Shown in pieces: positions 9,928 through 25,000 of a stretch of DNA of 64,000 bases. The first letter of the stretch is position 1. The number at the start of each line of letters is the position of its first letter. Below the pieces are notes generated by a model. That model was not told where the DNA came from. It was given only the letters and a program-made list of their open reading frames with translations, and did not search any database. The position numbers and the translations under genes were made by a program. The DNA is from Oxytricha trifallax (taxonomy: Eukaryota > Ciliophora > Spirotrichea > Sporadotrichida > Oxytrichidae), in the NCBI GenBank assembly GCA_000711775.1, contig ARYC01001937.1, forward strand, positions 29,533 through 93,532. Direction: 5' to 3'.

Positions 9928-12900
9928 TTATAACCAATAGAGAAAATACGTTGAAGTGACTACAGAAATATTCTACTGGAATTGAATTGTATCTTAACAA
10001 AAACATTTCGTATATTTCTTATTTTCTTGTCTCTTCATTGGGTTTATATCTGTTAAGAATATAATAATCTTAATCTTACTCCTATGTGCCAGTCAAATTA
10101 TTTTCCAACATCATCTTATTATTGATTTATTTAATATTCCACAGTTAGAATCAATATGAGTCTTCTTTATTTCATGCTATGTAATTATTTTTATTTTTAA
10201 CTATTTTTAAATAACTCATTACCACCTTTATACTCGGAGGAAGTATTAAAACAATTTAGTAATACTAGATAAATCATTGATGCTTTAAGTTATAGTAATT
10301 TATGATTATATATTCCTGGTTGGTTTAATCCCCGGTATTAATTTCTGTAAAGCATTAAATAATAATAATAATAATAGTAATTTATCATCTCTTAAGTAAA
10401 TTTATTCAGAGAGATTATAAATATACTAAGGAGTAAATTATTAGTAATAAAACTTATATTAATTATAATTGTATTTTTAAATAAATAACAATAACATATT
10501 AAGTTATAATTTATATTTTTAATTTAACTTGTATTTAAAGTGATTATTTAGATTTACTACTTAAAGTTATAATACCATATATAATATTTTGGTTGTTAAT
10601 TTTTTCCCCAATAATATTTTCTTTATTAAATGATGAACATTTTAAATTGATATCTTAATCATTTTTAGATTATTATATTAGGAAATTTTGTTAAAAATTA
10701 GTGTTAAATCAAATTTTATTTTAAACAGATATTATTTATCATTTATCTTTGCACAAGCTTAAAGTATGAATTATTTATGAATTAAATAATTTATATATCA
10801 TTTTCATTCTTGATTATTAAATCACTTACTAGAAATGTAAGTAATTTTTTTAATTATATAGGAAATGTTAAACTGATGGATATTCTATCGATTTATATAA
10901 AAAATAAATATAATACTTAAGATCATTAACAATTTATTCTTGTTATATCACAGCTAAGGAATTCCACACCATTTGCATCTAATAATTACTCAGAAAGAAC
11001 ACTTTGATGTTTTCCATTAAACTCTGAGGAATGATATTTTATAAAATTACTATGAGTATCTCCATAGACAAGTTAATCCTATATTATTATGTAAGATTGA
11101 TTGCCATATTGTAGAGCTAAATTATCAAGTGAGAATATGCTATAAATATGCATCGATGAATCAACAATGTGTTGGCTATAAAATTACTCACTTATATTTT
11201 CTTATCAATAATTAGAATGTCCTAATTATAATTGATCATAAAGCAAATGATTTTATCTCTAATTACTATATATTATTTTTATTAATTATATTTTCTATAA
11301 TCTAACTTAAATTATCCGGATGAATAATTACCCAATAATATACCGAATAAAGTTAGAGCATCACCATAAATACCTCTTTCTTTTATTCATCTAAACACTT
11401 TTACCTTTAATATAAGAGACTTAGATTGTAAATTTTACAAAATGTTTCTTTTTTATCAAGAATTATTCCATTTTAAATTTAATAAATTTATCAATTTATT
11501 AGTATTATAGTCATTTAAAAGTGAAAATTAATACTTATGTTTTTCTAAGATTATATAAGTTTTAACCGTCAAGTAATTTGATAAATCACATTTTTGAAGT
11601 TTCAGTCTTAGTGTAGAAAATAACACGCAAGGTTCCGTTTAATTTTTTGATTAGTCATTAAAATCAGAATCATTGCTATCAAGTATATTAAAAATATTAA
11701 TTTTATTAATTTATTTATCAATATGTTAAAAATTTTGTTTTAATTTTACAGTTAACATTAAAGAACGAACTAATCGTGATTCCATTAATGCTTTCTATTG
11801 GTGAAAAAATCATATATTATTGCTTAAACATTATTGTCTGAAATATTAGAAATAAATGTATAATAATAATTACTACTGTAACATTTCTTTGGCAACTACT
11901 TCATTAATGGACATATTCTACCACATAAAAAATGAACTGATGATATATTCTTTTTAGTGTTAATAGTGATAGATATTTTCCTCTGATTTTTCAATCACAT
12001 TTTTCCACCAATCAACACTTCACTCTGAACATATTGTTTTTATTTATTTGTATCTTGTCTATGATTATTTATTTTATGTCAAAGTAAATCCTTATTTGGT
12101 CAGCAATTCTACATATTATCTTGATCTGATTGCATACATAAATAATATATTTTTCACCATTAATCACATAAAAGCATTATACTAATTAAAAGCTTTATCA
12201 TTTGTTTTATAAAGTTTCTCCGATTACTAACTAATAAAATGATACTCATCTTTAACTTTATGAACAATATAAGACTAGAGATAAAAGTATTGGGTATTCA
12301 TGGTAGAATATATTTTTATTCACAAATAATTTTCTATAAAGTCAAATAATTATGATTAATTATCTCCATAACAACATTAGTATCCTCTCTATCCAATTAA
12401 TAAGTGAGGTCAGCTTGCAATCAAAATACAATGATTATTAGTAAGATAACAAAGATTAAGAGATGTATGATACAAGTTATCTTGATTGAATCTGATAAAT
12501 ATGAAGATAACTATAAATGGCCCTTTAAAAAAGATTTCAAAATGTATCTATCATAGTAAAAATCTTTAACTTTTAATAGTTCTTAACAATTGAAGTTTAT
12601 AGATTTAAATTTACATCATTAAAATAGTTTAAAATTGGCTTTTTATTTTCTTGTTAAAGTGATATCCAGAAAATTTTCAATAATACTTCATCAGCATACT
12701 CATAGATTACTCTCTTTCAATATTATAATAAGTCAAATAATAGTACAAGACAATCCTTTTAAATATATGAATAAGTAACACTTATTATAGTAATTAATAA
12801 TCTGATTAAATTATTAAAATATTAAAATATTTCTTTTTATTTCTATAGTTTTACAATCAAGATACATGGAATATTTTATTAAAGTATTTTGAATTCCATT

Positions 12901-14690
12901 ACTTTGGAGCTTAATTAAATTTTATTTCTTCATCAATAAAAATTTATTCAAAAATAGTTTAGTGTTAATTATTATCAATAATCAATTAAATTAAAGCATA
13001 GATTTTTTATGCAAGTAATTTCACTGAAGAATCTAATCTAAGACATTTGAGAAACATAAGTTGAAATACATAGAGTTAATAATATTTGAAACGAGTATTT
13101 ATTTATAAAGTTATAATAATCACTATTTTTATCCTAAGAATTGCGAAATTGATAGCATTACATGTTCTTAATATAATATATTTTTCAGTAAGAAATGGTC
13201 TTATTATTGAGCATAAAATATGGGATACAATATTTTTAAGTATAAATTCGAAATATATAGATTACTCATTAAATTTCAGGATAGAAAAAATCAAGCAGTG
13301 ATAATCTCCTATATTAGCTATAACTCTTTTCACCATTACCTTTTCTCTGAGATAATAATTATAAATTTTATTTTACTTTGTTCCATAATTAAGCTTTATT
13401 CTATTCTTTGAAATCTAATCATTATATATTTATTGAATTAATCTTGAAATCAATATTAATTTCTACTCATAAGCTTCATATTCATTATTATTTAGTGGTC
13501 ATTTTACTGCAACTTTGATCTTTTAAATTTGTCATCAGTTTTAAATAGAACATAAAGAACTTATAAATCATTAGTATTTCATCTGATGCACTTAACAAGA
13601 TCATTTTGTTTATCTCATAATACCTTATAGTATAAATCTTATCCTAAGTACTCATTTCTATTTATATTTGATCCTTAATAAAAGAAAAAACATAAATAAA
13701 AGTAAATAAATAGCATAGAGGAAAGAAACTTCTAATATTTTTAAATGGAAAGATTGTTATATCACGGACAAAGTTTAGGTGAAAATTATTTTTCTTGAAT
13801 ATTTAAAGAAGAATTTACTTTATCTATTAAACAATAATGCAAATAAAAAATTTATTTACTGTAAAATCAATTCTATTTAATATAGATATATTTAATAATT
13901 GGCTTAAATAATATTTATAGTCAAGAATAGCTAATGGTCAATACTAATCAAATAAATAAAAAAAAGATAAACAACCTCCTGGCTGAAAATTGTTTATATT
14001 CTCACTGAGTAATCAATTATTAATATTATCAGAAAATTTCTATTCTCTACTTTTATCTATATATATAAATATATTTTTGATTTAATTTTGACTTAAGGGG
14101 CAATTCCAAAACATTTCTTTATTATAAGAATTCTCAAAATTAGCTATTTAAAATTCTTAAGTAATTAAAAATTATGAATTTTTACTACCAAAAAAAGCAT
14201 TGATTATTATTTTCTTGATTTATTTATAGAGAATATAACAGATAAAACAATTCTATTATATTACTTATAGAAAATAGAAACTAAATAAGATGACTAGATA
14301 TTTATTACTATACTAATATGACTATAGATGAATCTGTTTTTTTTATTGAAATTTAAAAATCTGTGTTATAAAGAAAGAATCAATGAAAAAATAATTATGT
14401 TTAGGCATTATATTATACATTTAAAAACGACATCATTAAAAGAACGGTTACTACTAAAGCATTAAATGTAACATCGCAATAACAATAAATAGATACATTA
14501 TTTAAGAAAATGTAAATAATCTAATTTAGTAATATAAATACCTTAAATAATTTATAAGCAATAAAATACAATATTAATAAGATCTTATCTGTTATTAAGC
14601 ATGAATTTTTGAAATAAAAATTTAATCCAAAGTTAAATTAAAACAGAAAGTATTAACTTATTATTGAACGAATCTGCCAGATTCTGCCAT
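9928..14690. other. Long AT-rich gene desert
   Basis: Nearly 5 kb of very AT-rich DNA with scattered A and T runs and an (AAT)n tract at about 10,360-10,376. I found no frame with convincing protein composition. Short ATG-started frames near 13,086 and 13,220 are AT-driven and unconvincing. It probably represents eliminated germline spacer. Confidence 0.5.
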
Positions 14691-14975
14691 TTATACTTTG
14701 GTAATATGGTTTCGACTTAAAATAACAACTCAAACTTATGGAGTCAGATGACTTCTTCAACACCATAGACTACAAATTAGGAGTATTGGCACAACTGCCA
14801 CAACAAAACCTTAGAGATCTAACAAGACAAGAGTCAATCTCAACCTCCAGACAATGGGAGGGATATGAACTCCTATGAAGGAACTTTAACCAAAAGGGCT
14901 CTACCCTTTCATAATGATATGCTCAGGGGGCTTTAAGCCCTCGATGCGAGTTAATTATTATTATTATTATTATTA
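14691..14975 (+). mobile_element. 5'-truncated (ATT)n-tailed element, copy e
   Basis: A 46-codon coding tail (14,738 to TGA at 14,876-14,878) is followed by a 3' module with two GC-rich hairpins (AGGGCTCTACCCTTT and GGGGGCTTTAAGCCCTC). A clean run of eight ATT/TTA units follows at about 14,952-14,974. The architecture matches the other (ATT)n tails in the window. The coding tail (DDFFNTIDYKLGVLAQLPQQ) does not obviously match the other copies, so this may be a related subfamily. The 5' part is missing. Confidence 0.55.
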
Positions 14976-16021
14976 CTTATTATTGAATTAAAAATGGATC
15001 ACAGTGCAATGTTTTCTTTACTCTCAATACTTTAAAAGGTATTCTATTATTCTTCTTTTAAATTGTAAAATTATCACTAATATGATTTTTCATGATAAAT
15101 TTAAAGCTAATTTACTGATATTTATACAACCTATTGAGAATATTCTCTGAATCTTGAGCAAACTACCATAACTAACCAAATAAAAAATGATAGAGAGATT
15201 TTTAAAATTGCACTTATAGCTGAACTAAATTAGCGTAAAGTATTTTCTATGATAAAGACAGACAAAAGTTGTTGTTCGTTAAATTTGAACAATTTAGGAA
15301 AACACAATTATTTAAATTTTATCTAAAATAAAATGAATGACAGTTAGAAATTCACAATATATATTTCCAACTTTTCTCCATTAAATTTGAAGATTATCGC
15401 GGTTTAAACTAAATTAATTTAGTTATCTCATTTTTATAGCTGCTTTTATTTAATTCTGATTTATTTATTCATAATATTCTGTATTTAATCAATAATAAAT
15501 AAAATTTTTGAATTAAATTTTAAATAAATTTGCTTTTATAATAGGAGATTATTTAAATGAACCAAAGCCATTAAATCAGACCAACTAACTAATTTATAAA
15601 TTATTGATATAAAAAAGTAATTTCTTAAAATATTAATTAAAACAATAAATATAAATTTTTATTTCGATATATTATATAAATTTCTAAAATCTTCAATGTA
15701 AAAAAAAATATTGCTATTTATATGAAAATAGTTTTTAAAACAAAATAAAGTAAAATATGTTAAAAGAATATAATATAATAAATTAATGAAATAAAATGAT
15801 CAATATTATATGATTATTGAGAGAAAAAAAATATAGAAAAAACTAAAATAAAATTTCAAAAAAATTATAATAAATAATATTTTAAAAATACAAAAAATGT
15901 TTTATAAAATAAATAAATTAAAAAAGTATTTATAATAAAAGAAATAAATAAAGAAAAGAAGAAAGATTGTTTTAATAAAAAAATATTGAAACACGAAAAA
16001 CTACACATTTATAAATAAAAA
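14976..16021. other. AT-rich left flank of the satellite
   Basis: AT-rich DNA with increasingly long A/T runs toward the satellite boundary. No gene or repeat seen. Confidence 0.5.
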
Positions 16022-19000
16022 GTAACACGCTTCCATCAATTTATATGTGGTAAACAAAAGTAAAGTATTCACAGCCATCACAAATATTTCGTTGTAAAGA
16101 TATAAGCAAAATAAGATTTTCTAGAAAAGCCCCGATTTCCGCGAATTCTGACGATACCGGTATAGTGAAATTTCTCGAATTTGTCCACTTTTTACCTCAT
16201 AGAAATCTGCATAATTTTAAAGAACATTTAACAGACTCCCATCAATCTATATGTGGTAAACAAAAGTAAAGTATTCACAGCCATCACAAATATTTCGTTG
16301 TAAAGATATAAGCAAAATAAGATTTTCTAGAAAAGCCCCGATTTCCGCGAATTCTGACGATACCGGTATAGTGAAATTTCTCGAATTTGTCCACTTTTTA
16401 CCTCATAGAAATCTGCATAATTTTAAAGAACATTTAACAGACTCCCATCAATCTATATGTGGTAAACAAAAGTAAAGTATTCACAGCCATCACAAATATT
16501 TCGTTGTAAAGATATAAGCAAAATAAGATTTTCTAGAAAAGCCCCGATTTCGCGAATTATGACGATACCGGTATCGTGAAATTTCTCGAATTTGTCCACT
16601 TTTTACCTCATAGAAATCTGCATAATTTTAAAGAACATTTAACAGACTCCCATCAATTTATATGTGGTAAACAAAAGTAAAGTATTCACAGCCATCACAA
16701 ATATTTCGTTGTAAAGATATAAGCAAAATAAGATTTTCTAGAAAAGGGCCGATTTCGCGAATTCTGACGAGACCGGTATCGTAAAATTTCTCGAATTTCT
16801 CCAATTTTTACAACACAGAAAACTGCACAATTATAAAGAATACTTAACAGACCCCCATCAATTAATATGTGGTAAACAAAATTAAAGCACTAACAGCCAT
16901 CAAAAATATTTCGTTGTAAAGATATAAGCAAAATAAGATTTTCTTGAAAAGCCCCGATTTCCGCGAATTCTGACGATACCGGTATAGTGAAATTTCTCGA
17001 ATTTGTCCACTTTTTACCTCATAGAAATCTGCATAATTTTAAAGAACATTTAACAGACTCCCATCAATCTATATGTGGTAAACAAAAGTAAAGTATTCAC
17101 AGCCATCACAAATATTTCGTTGTAAAGATATAAGCAAAATAAGATTTTCTAGAAAAGCCCCGATTTCCGCGAATTCTGACGATACCGGTATCGTGAAATT
17201 TCTCTAATTTGTCCACTTTTTACCTCTTAGAAATCTGCATAATTTTAAAGAACATTTAACAGACTCCCATCAATTTATATGTGGTAAACAAAAGTAAAGT
17301 ATTCACAGCCATCACAAATATTTCGTTGTAAAGATATAAGCAAAATAAGATTTTCTAGAAAAGCCCCGATTTCCGCGAATTCTGACGATACCGGTATCGT
17401 GAAATTTCTCTAATTTGTCCACTTTTTACCTCTTAGAAATCTGCATAATTTTAAAGAACATTTAACAGACTCCCATCAATTTATATGTGGTAAACAAAAG
17501 TAAAGTATTCACAGCCATCACAAATATTTCGTTGTAAAGATATAAGCAAAATAAGATTTTCTAGAAAAGCCCCGATTTCCGCGAATTCTGACGATACCGG
17601 TATCGTGAAATTTCTCGAATTTGTCCACTTTTTACCTCATAGAAATCTGCATAATTTTAAAGAACATTTAACAGACTCCCATCAATTTATATGTGGTAAA
17701 CAAAAGTAAAGTATTCACAGCCATCACAAATATTTCGTTGTAAAGATATAAGCAAAATAAGATTTTCTAGAAAAGCCCCGATTTCCGCGAATTCTGACGA
17801 TACCGGTATCGTGAAATTTCTCGAATTTGTCCACTTTTTACCTCATAGAAATCTGCATAATTTTAAAGAACATTTAACAGACTCCCATCAATTTATATGT
17901 GGTAAACAAAAGTAAAGTATTCACAGCCATCACAAATATTTCGTTGTAAAGATATAAGCAAAATAAGATTTTCTAGAAAAGCCCCGATTTCCGCGAATTC
18001 TGACGATACCGGTATCGTGAAATTTCTCGAATTTGTCCACTTTTTACCTCATAGAAATCTGCATAATTTTAAAGAATATTTAACAGACTCCCATCAATTT
18101 ATATGTGGTAAACAAAAGTAAAGTATTCACAGCCATCACAAATATTTCGTTGTAAAGATATAAGCAAAATAAGATTTTCTAGAAAAGCCCCGATTTCCGC
18201 GAATTCTGACGATACCGGTATCGTGAAATTTCTCGAATTTGTCCACTTTTTACCTCATAGAAATCTGCATAATTTTAAAGAACATTTAACAGACTCCCAT
18301 CAATTTATATGTGGTAAACAAAAGTAAAGTATTCACAGCCATCACAAATATTTCGTTGTAAAGATATAAGCAAAATAAGATTTTCTAGAAAAGCCCCGAT
18401 TTCCGCGAATTCTGACGATACCGGTATAGTGAAATTTCTCGAATTTGTCCACTTTTTACCTCATAGAAATCTGCATAATTTTAAAGAACATTTAACAGAC
18501 TCCCATCAATCTATATGTGGTAAACAAAAGTAAAGTATTCACAGCCATCACAAATATTTCGTTGTAAAGATATAAGCAAAATAAGATTTTCTAGAAAAGC
18601 CCCGATTTCCGCGAATTCTGACGATACCGGTATAGTGAAATTTCTCGAATTTGTCCACTTTTTACCTCATAGAAATCTGCATAATTTTAAAGAACATTTA
18701 ACAGACTCCCATCAATCTATATGTGGTAAACAAAAGTAAAGTATTCACAGCCATCACAAATATTTCGTTGTAAAGATATAAGCAAAATAAGATTTTCTAG
18801 AAAAGCCCCGATTTCCGCGAATTCTGACGATACCGGTATAGTGAAATTTCTCGAATTTGTCCACTTTTTACCTCATAGAAATCTGCATAATTTTAAAGAA
18901 CATTTAACAGACTCCCATCAATCTATATGTGGTAAACAAAAGTAAAAGTATTCACAGCCATCACAAATATTTCGTTGTAAAGATATAAGCAAAATAAGAT

Positions 19001-22000
19001 TTTCTAGAAAAGCCCCGATTTCCGCGAATTCTGACGATACCGGTATCGTGAAATTTCTCGAATTTGTCCACTTTTTACCTCATAGAAATCTGCATAATTT
19101 TAAAGAACATTTAACAGACTCCCATCAATTTATATGTGGTAAACAAAAGTAAAGTATTCACAGCCATCACAAATATTTCGTTGTAAAGATATAAGCAAAA
19201 TAAGATTTTCTAGAAAAGCCCCGATTTCCGCGAATTCTGACGATACCGGTATAGTGAAATTTCTCGAATTTGTCCACTTTTTACCTCATAGAAATCTGCA
19301 TAATTTTAAAGAACATTTAACAGACTCCCATCAATCTATATGTGGTAAACAAAAGTAAAGTATTCACAGCCATCACAAATATTTCGTTGTAAAGATATAA
19401 GCAAAATAAGATTTTCTAGAAAAGCCCCGATTTCCGCGAATTCTGACGATACCGGTATCGTGAAATTTCTCGAATTTGTCCACTTTTTACCTCATAGAAA
19501 TCTGCATAATTTTAAAGAACATTTAACAGACTCCCATCAATTTATATGTGGTAAACAAAAGTAAAGTATTCACAGCCATCACAAATATTTCGTTGTAAAG
19601 ATATAAGCAAAATAAGATTTTCTAGAAAAGCCCCGATTTCCGCGAATTCTGACGATACCGGTATCGTGAAATTTCTCGAATTTGTCCACTTTTTACCTCA
19701 TAGAAATCTGCATAATTTTAAAGAACATTTAACAGACTCCCATCAATTTATATGTGGTAAACAAAAGTAAAGTATTCACAGCCATCACAAATATTTCGTT
19801 GTAAAGATATAAGCAAAATAAGATTTTCTAGAAAAGCCCCGATTTCCGCGAATTCTGACGATACCGGTATCGTGAAATTTCTCGAATTTGTCCACTTTTT
19901 ACCTCATAGAAATCTGCATAATTTTAAAGAACATTTAACAGACTCCCATCAATTTATATGTGGTAAACAAAAGTAAAGTATTCACAGCCATCACAAATAT
20001 TTCGTTGTAAAGATATAAGCAAAATAAGATTTTCTAGAAAAGCCCCGATTTCCGCGAATTCTGACGATACCGGTATCGTGAAATTTCTCGAATTTGTCCA
20101 CTTTTTACCTCATAGAAATCTGCATAATTTTAAAGAACATTTAACAGACTCCCATCAATTTATATGTGGTAAACAAAAGTAAAGTATTCACAGCCATCAC
20201 AAATATTTCGTTGTAAAGATATAAGCAAAATAAGATTTTCTAGAAAAGCCCCGATTTCCGCGAATTCTGACGATACCGGTATCGTGAAATTTCTCGAATT
20301 TGTCCACTTTTTACCTCATAGAAATCTGCATAATTTTAAAGAACATTTAACAGACTCCCATCAATTTATATGTGGTAAACAAAAGTAAAGTATTCACAGC
20401 CATCACAAATATTTCGTTGTAAAGATATAAGCAAAATAAGATTTTCTAGAAAAGCCCCGATTTCCGCGAATTCTGACGATACCGGTATCGTGAAATTTCT
20501 CGAATTTGTCCACTTTTTACCTCATAGAAATCTGCATAATTTTAAAGAACATTTAACAGACTCCCATCAATTTATATGTGGTAAACAAAAGTAAAGTATT
20601 CACAGCCATCACAAATATTTCGTTGTAAAGATATAAGCAAAATAAGATTTTCTAGAAAAGCCCCGATTTCCGCGAATTCTGACGATACCGGTATCGTGAA
20701 ATTTCTCGAATTTGTCCACTTTTTACCTCATAGAAATCTGCATAATTTTAAAGAACATTTAACAGACTCCCATCAATTTATATGTGGTAAACAAAAGTAA
20801 AGTATTCACAGCCATCACAAATATTTCGTTGTAAAGATATAAGCAAAATAAGATTTTCTAGAAAAGCCCCGATTTCCGCGAATTCTGACGATACCGGTAT
20901 CGTGAAATTTCTCGAATTTGTCCACTTTTTACCTCATAGAAATCTGCATAATTTTAAAGAACATTTAACAGACTCCCATCAATTTATATGTGGTAAACCA
21001 AAGTAAAGTATTCACAGCCATCACAAATATTTCGTTGTAAAGATATAAGCAAAATAAGATTTTCTAGAAAAGCCCCGATTTCCGCGAATTCTGACGATAC
21101 CGGTATCGTGAAATTTCTCGAATTTGTCCACTTTTTACCTCATAGAAATCTGCATAATTTTAAAGAACATTTAACAGACTCCCATCAATTTATATGTGGT
21201 AAACCAAAGTAAAGTATTCACAGCCATCACAAATATTTCGTTGTAAAGATATAAGCAAAATAAGATTTTCTAGAAAAGCCCCGATTTCCGCGAATTCTGA
21301 CGATACCGGTATCGTGAAATTTCTCGAATTTGTCCACTTTTTACCTCTATAGAAATCTGCATAATTTTAAAGAACATTTAACAGACTCCCATCAATTTAT
21401 ATGTGGTAAACAAAAGTAAAGTATTCACAGCCATCACAAATATTTCGTTGTAAAGATATAAGCAAAATAAGATTTTCTAGAAAAGCCCCGATTTCCGCGA
21501 ATTCTGACGATACCGGTATAGTGAAATTTCTCGAATTTGTCCACTTTTTACCTCATAGAAATCTGCATAATTTTAAAGAACATTTAACAGACTCCCATCA
21601 ATCTATATGTGGTAAACAAAAGTAAAGTATTCACAGCCATCACAAATATTTCGTTGTAAAGATATAAGCAAAATAAGATTTTCTAGAAAGCCCGATTTCG
21701 CGAATTTGACGATACGGTATCGTGAAATTTCTCGAATTTGTCCACTTTTTACCTCATAGAAATCTGCATAATTTTAAAGAACATTTAACAGACTCCCATC
21801 AATTTATATGTGGTAAACAAAAGTAAAGTATTCACAGCCATCACAAATATTTCGTTGTAAAGATATAAGCAAAATAAGATTTTCTAGAAAAGCCCCGATT
21901 TCCGCGAATTCTGACGATACCGGTATAGTGAAATTTCTCGAATTTGTCCACTTTTTACCTCATAGAAATCTGCATAATTTTAAAGAACATTTAACAGACT

Positions 22001-25000
22001 CCCATCAATCTATATGTGGTAAACAAAAGTAAAGTATTCACAGCCATCACAAATATTTCGTTGTAAAGATATAAGCAAAATAAGATTTTCTAGAAAAGCC
22101 CCGATTTCCGCGAATTCTGACGATACCGGTATAGTGAAATTTCTCGAATTTGTCCACTTTTTACCTCATAGAAATCTGCATAATTTTAAAGAACATTTAA
22201 CAGACTCCCATCAATCTATATGTGGTAAACAAAAGTAAAGGTATTCACAGCCATCACAAATATTTCGTTGTAAAGATATAAGCAAAATAAGATTTTCTAG
22301 AAAAGCCCCGATTTCCGCGAATTCTGACGATACCGGTATAGTGAAATTTCTCGAATTTGTCCACTTTTTACCTCATAGAAATCTGCATAATTTTAAAGAA
22401 CATTTAACAGACTCCCATCAATCTATATGTGGTAAACAAAAGTAAAGTATTCACAGCCATCACAAATATTTCGTTGTAAAGATATAAGCAAAATAAGATT
22501 TTCTAGAAAAGCCCCGATTTCCGCGAATTCTGACGATACCGGTATAGTGAAATTTCTCGAATTTGTCCACTTTTTACCTCATAGAAATCTGCATAATTTT
22601 AAAGAACATTTAACAGACTCCCATCAATTTATATGTGGTAAACAAAAGTAAAGTATTCACAGCCATCACAAATATTTCGTTGTAAAGATATAAGCAAAAT
22701 AAGATTTTCTAGAAAAGCCCCGATTTCCGCGAATTCTGACGATACCGGTATAGTGAAATTTCTCGAATTTGTCCACTTTTTACCTCATAGAAATCTGCAT
22801 AATTTTAAAGAACATTTAACAGACTCCCATCAATCTATATGTGGTAAACAAAAGTAAAGTATTCACAGCCATCACAAATATTTCGTTGTAAAGATATAAG
22901 CAAAATAAGATTTTCTAGAAAAGCCCCGATTTCCGCGAATTCTGACGATACCGGTATCGTGAAATTTCTCGAATTTGTCCACTTTTTACCTCATAGAAAT
23001 CTGCATAATTTTAAAGAACATTTAACAGACTCCCATCAATTTATATGTGGTAAACAAAAGTAAAGTATTCACAGCCATCACAAATATTTCGTTGTAAAGA
23101 TATAAGCAAAATAAGATTTTCTAGAAAAGCCCCGATTTCCGCGAATTCTGACGATACCGGTATCGTGAAATTTCTCGAATTTGTCCACTTTTTACCTCAT
23201 AGAAATCTGCATAATTTTAAAGAACATTTAACAGACTCCCATCAATTTATATGTGGTAAACAAAAGTAAAGTATTCACAGCCATCACAAATATTTCGTTG
23301 TAAAGATATAAGCAAAATAAGATTTTCTAGAAAAGCCCCGATTTCCGCGAATTCTGACGATACCGGTATCGTGAAATTTCTCGAATTTGTCCACTTTTTA
23401 CCTCATAGAAATCTGCATAATTTTAAAGAACATTTAACAGACTCCCATCAATTTATATGTGGTAAACAAAAGTAAAGTATTCACAGCCATCACAAATATT
23501 TCGTTGTAAAGATATAAGCAAAATAAGATTTTCTAGAAAAGCCCCGATTTCCGCGAATTCTGACGATACCGGTATAGTGAAATTTCTCGAATTTGTCCAC
23601 TTTTTACCTCATAGAAATCTGCATAATTTTAAAGAACATTTAACAGACTCCCATCAATCTATATGTGGTAAACAAAAGTAAAGTATTCACAGCCATCACA
23701 AATATTTCGTTGTAAAGATATAAGCAAAATAAGATTTTCTAGAAAAGCCCCGATTTCCGCGAATTCTGACGATACCGGTATAGTGAAATTTCTCGAATTT
23801 GTCCACTTTTTACCTCATAGAAATCTGCATAATTTTAAAGAACATTTAACAGACTCCCATCAATCTATATGTGGTAAACAAAAGTAAAGTATTCACAGCC
23901 ATCACAAATATTTCGTTGTAAAGATATAAGCAAAATAAGATTTTCTAGAAAAGCCCCGATTTCCGCGAATTCTGACGATACCGGTATAGTGAAATTTCTC
24001 GAATTTGTCCACTTTTTACCTCATAGAAATCTGCATAATTTTAAAGAACATTTAACAGACTCCCATCAATCTATATGTGGTAAACAAAAGTAAAGTATTC
24101 ACAGCCATCACAAATATTTCGTTGTAAAGATATAAGCAAAATAAGATTTTCTAGAAAAGCCCCGATTTCCGCGAATTCTGACGATACCGGTATAGTGAAA
24201 TTTCTCGAATTTGTCCACTTTTTACCTCATAGAAATCTGCATAATTTTAAAGAACATTTAACAGACTCCCATCAATCTATATGTGGTAAACAAAAGTAAA
24301 GTATTCACAGCCATCACAAATATTTCGTTGTAAAGATATAAGCAAAATAAGATTTTCTAGAAAAGCCCCGATTTCCGCGAATTCTGACGATACCGGTATA
24401 GTGAAATTTCTCGAATTTGTCCACTTTTTACCTCATAGAAATCTGCATAATTTTAAAGAACATTTAACAGACTCCCATCAATCTATATGTGGTAAACAAA
24501 AGTAAAGTATTCACAGCCATCACAAATATTTCGTTGTAAAGATATAAGCAAAATAAGATTTTCTAGAAAAGCCCCGATTTCCGCGAATTCTGACGATACC
24601 GGTATCGTGAAATTTCTCGAATTTGTCCACTTTTTACCTCATAGAAATCTGCATAATTTTAAAGAACATTTAACAGACTCCCATCAATTTATATGTGGTA
24701 AACAAAAGTAAAGTATTCACAGCCATCACAAATATTTCGTTGTAAAGATATAAGCAAAATAAGATTTTCTAGAAAAGCCCCGATTTCCGCGAATTCTGAC
24801 GATACCGGTATCGTGAAATTTCTCGAATTTGTCCACTTTTTACCTCATAGAAATCTGCATAATTTTAAAGAACATTAACAGACTCCCATCAATTTATATG
24901 TGGTAAACAAAAGTAAAGTATTCACAGCCATCACAAATATTTCGTTGTAAAGATATAAGCAAAATAAGATTTTCTAGAAAAGCCCCGATTTCCGCGAATT

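Noticed and set aside
10355-10380. (AAT)n tract as a further retroelement tail
   Set aside because: No GGGCTnGACCC or GATCGGGG module lies beside it in either orientation, so it is treated as a simple repeat.
13086-13411. Two overlapping ORFs of 63-71 residues
   Set aside because: Ile/Asn/Phe/Tyr/Lys-dominated composition follows from AT-rich DNA; no support.
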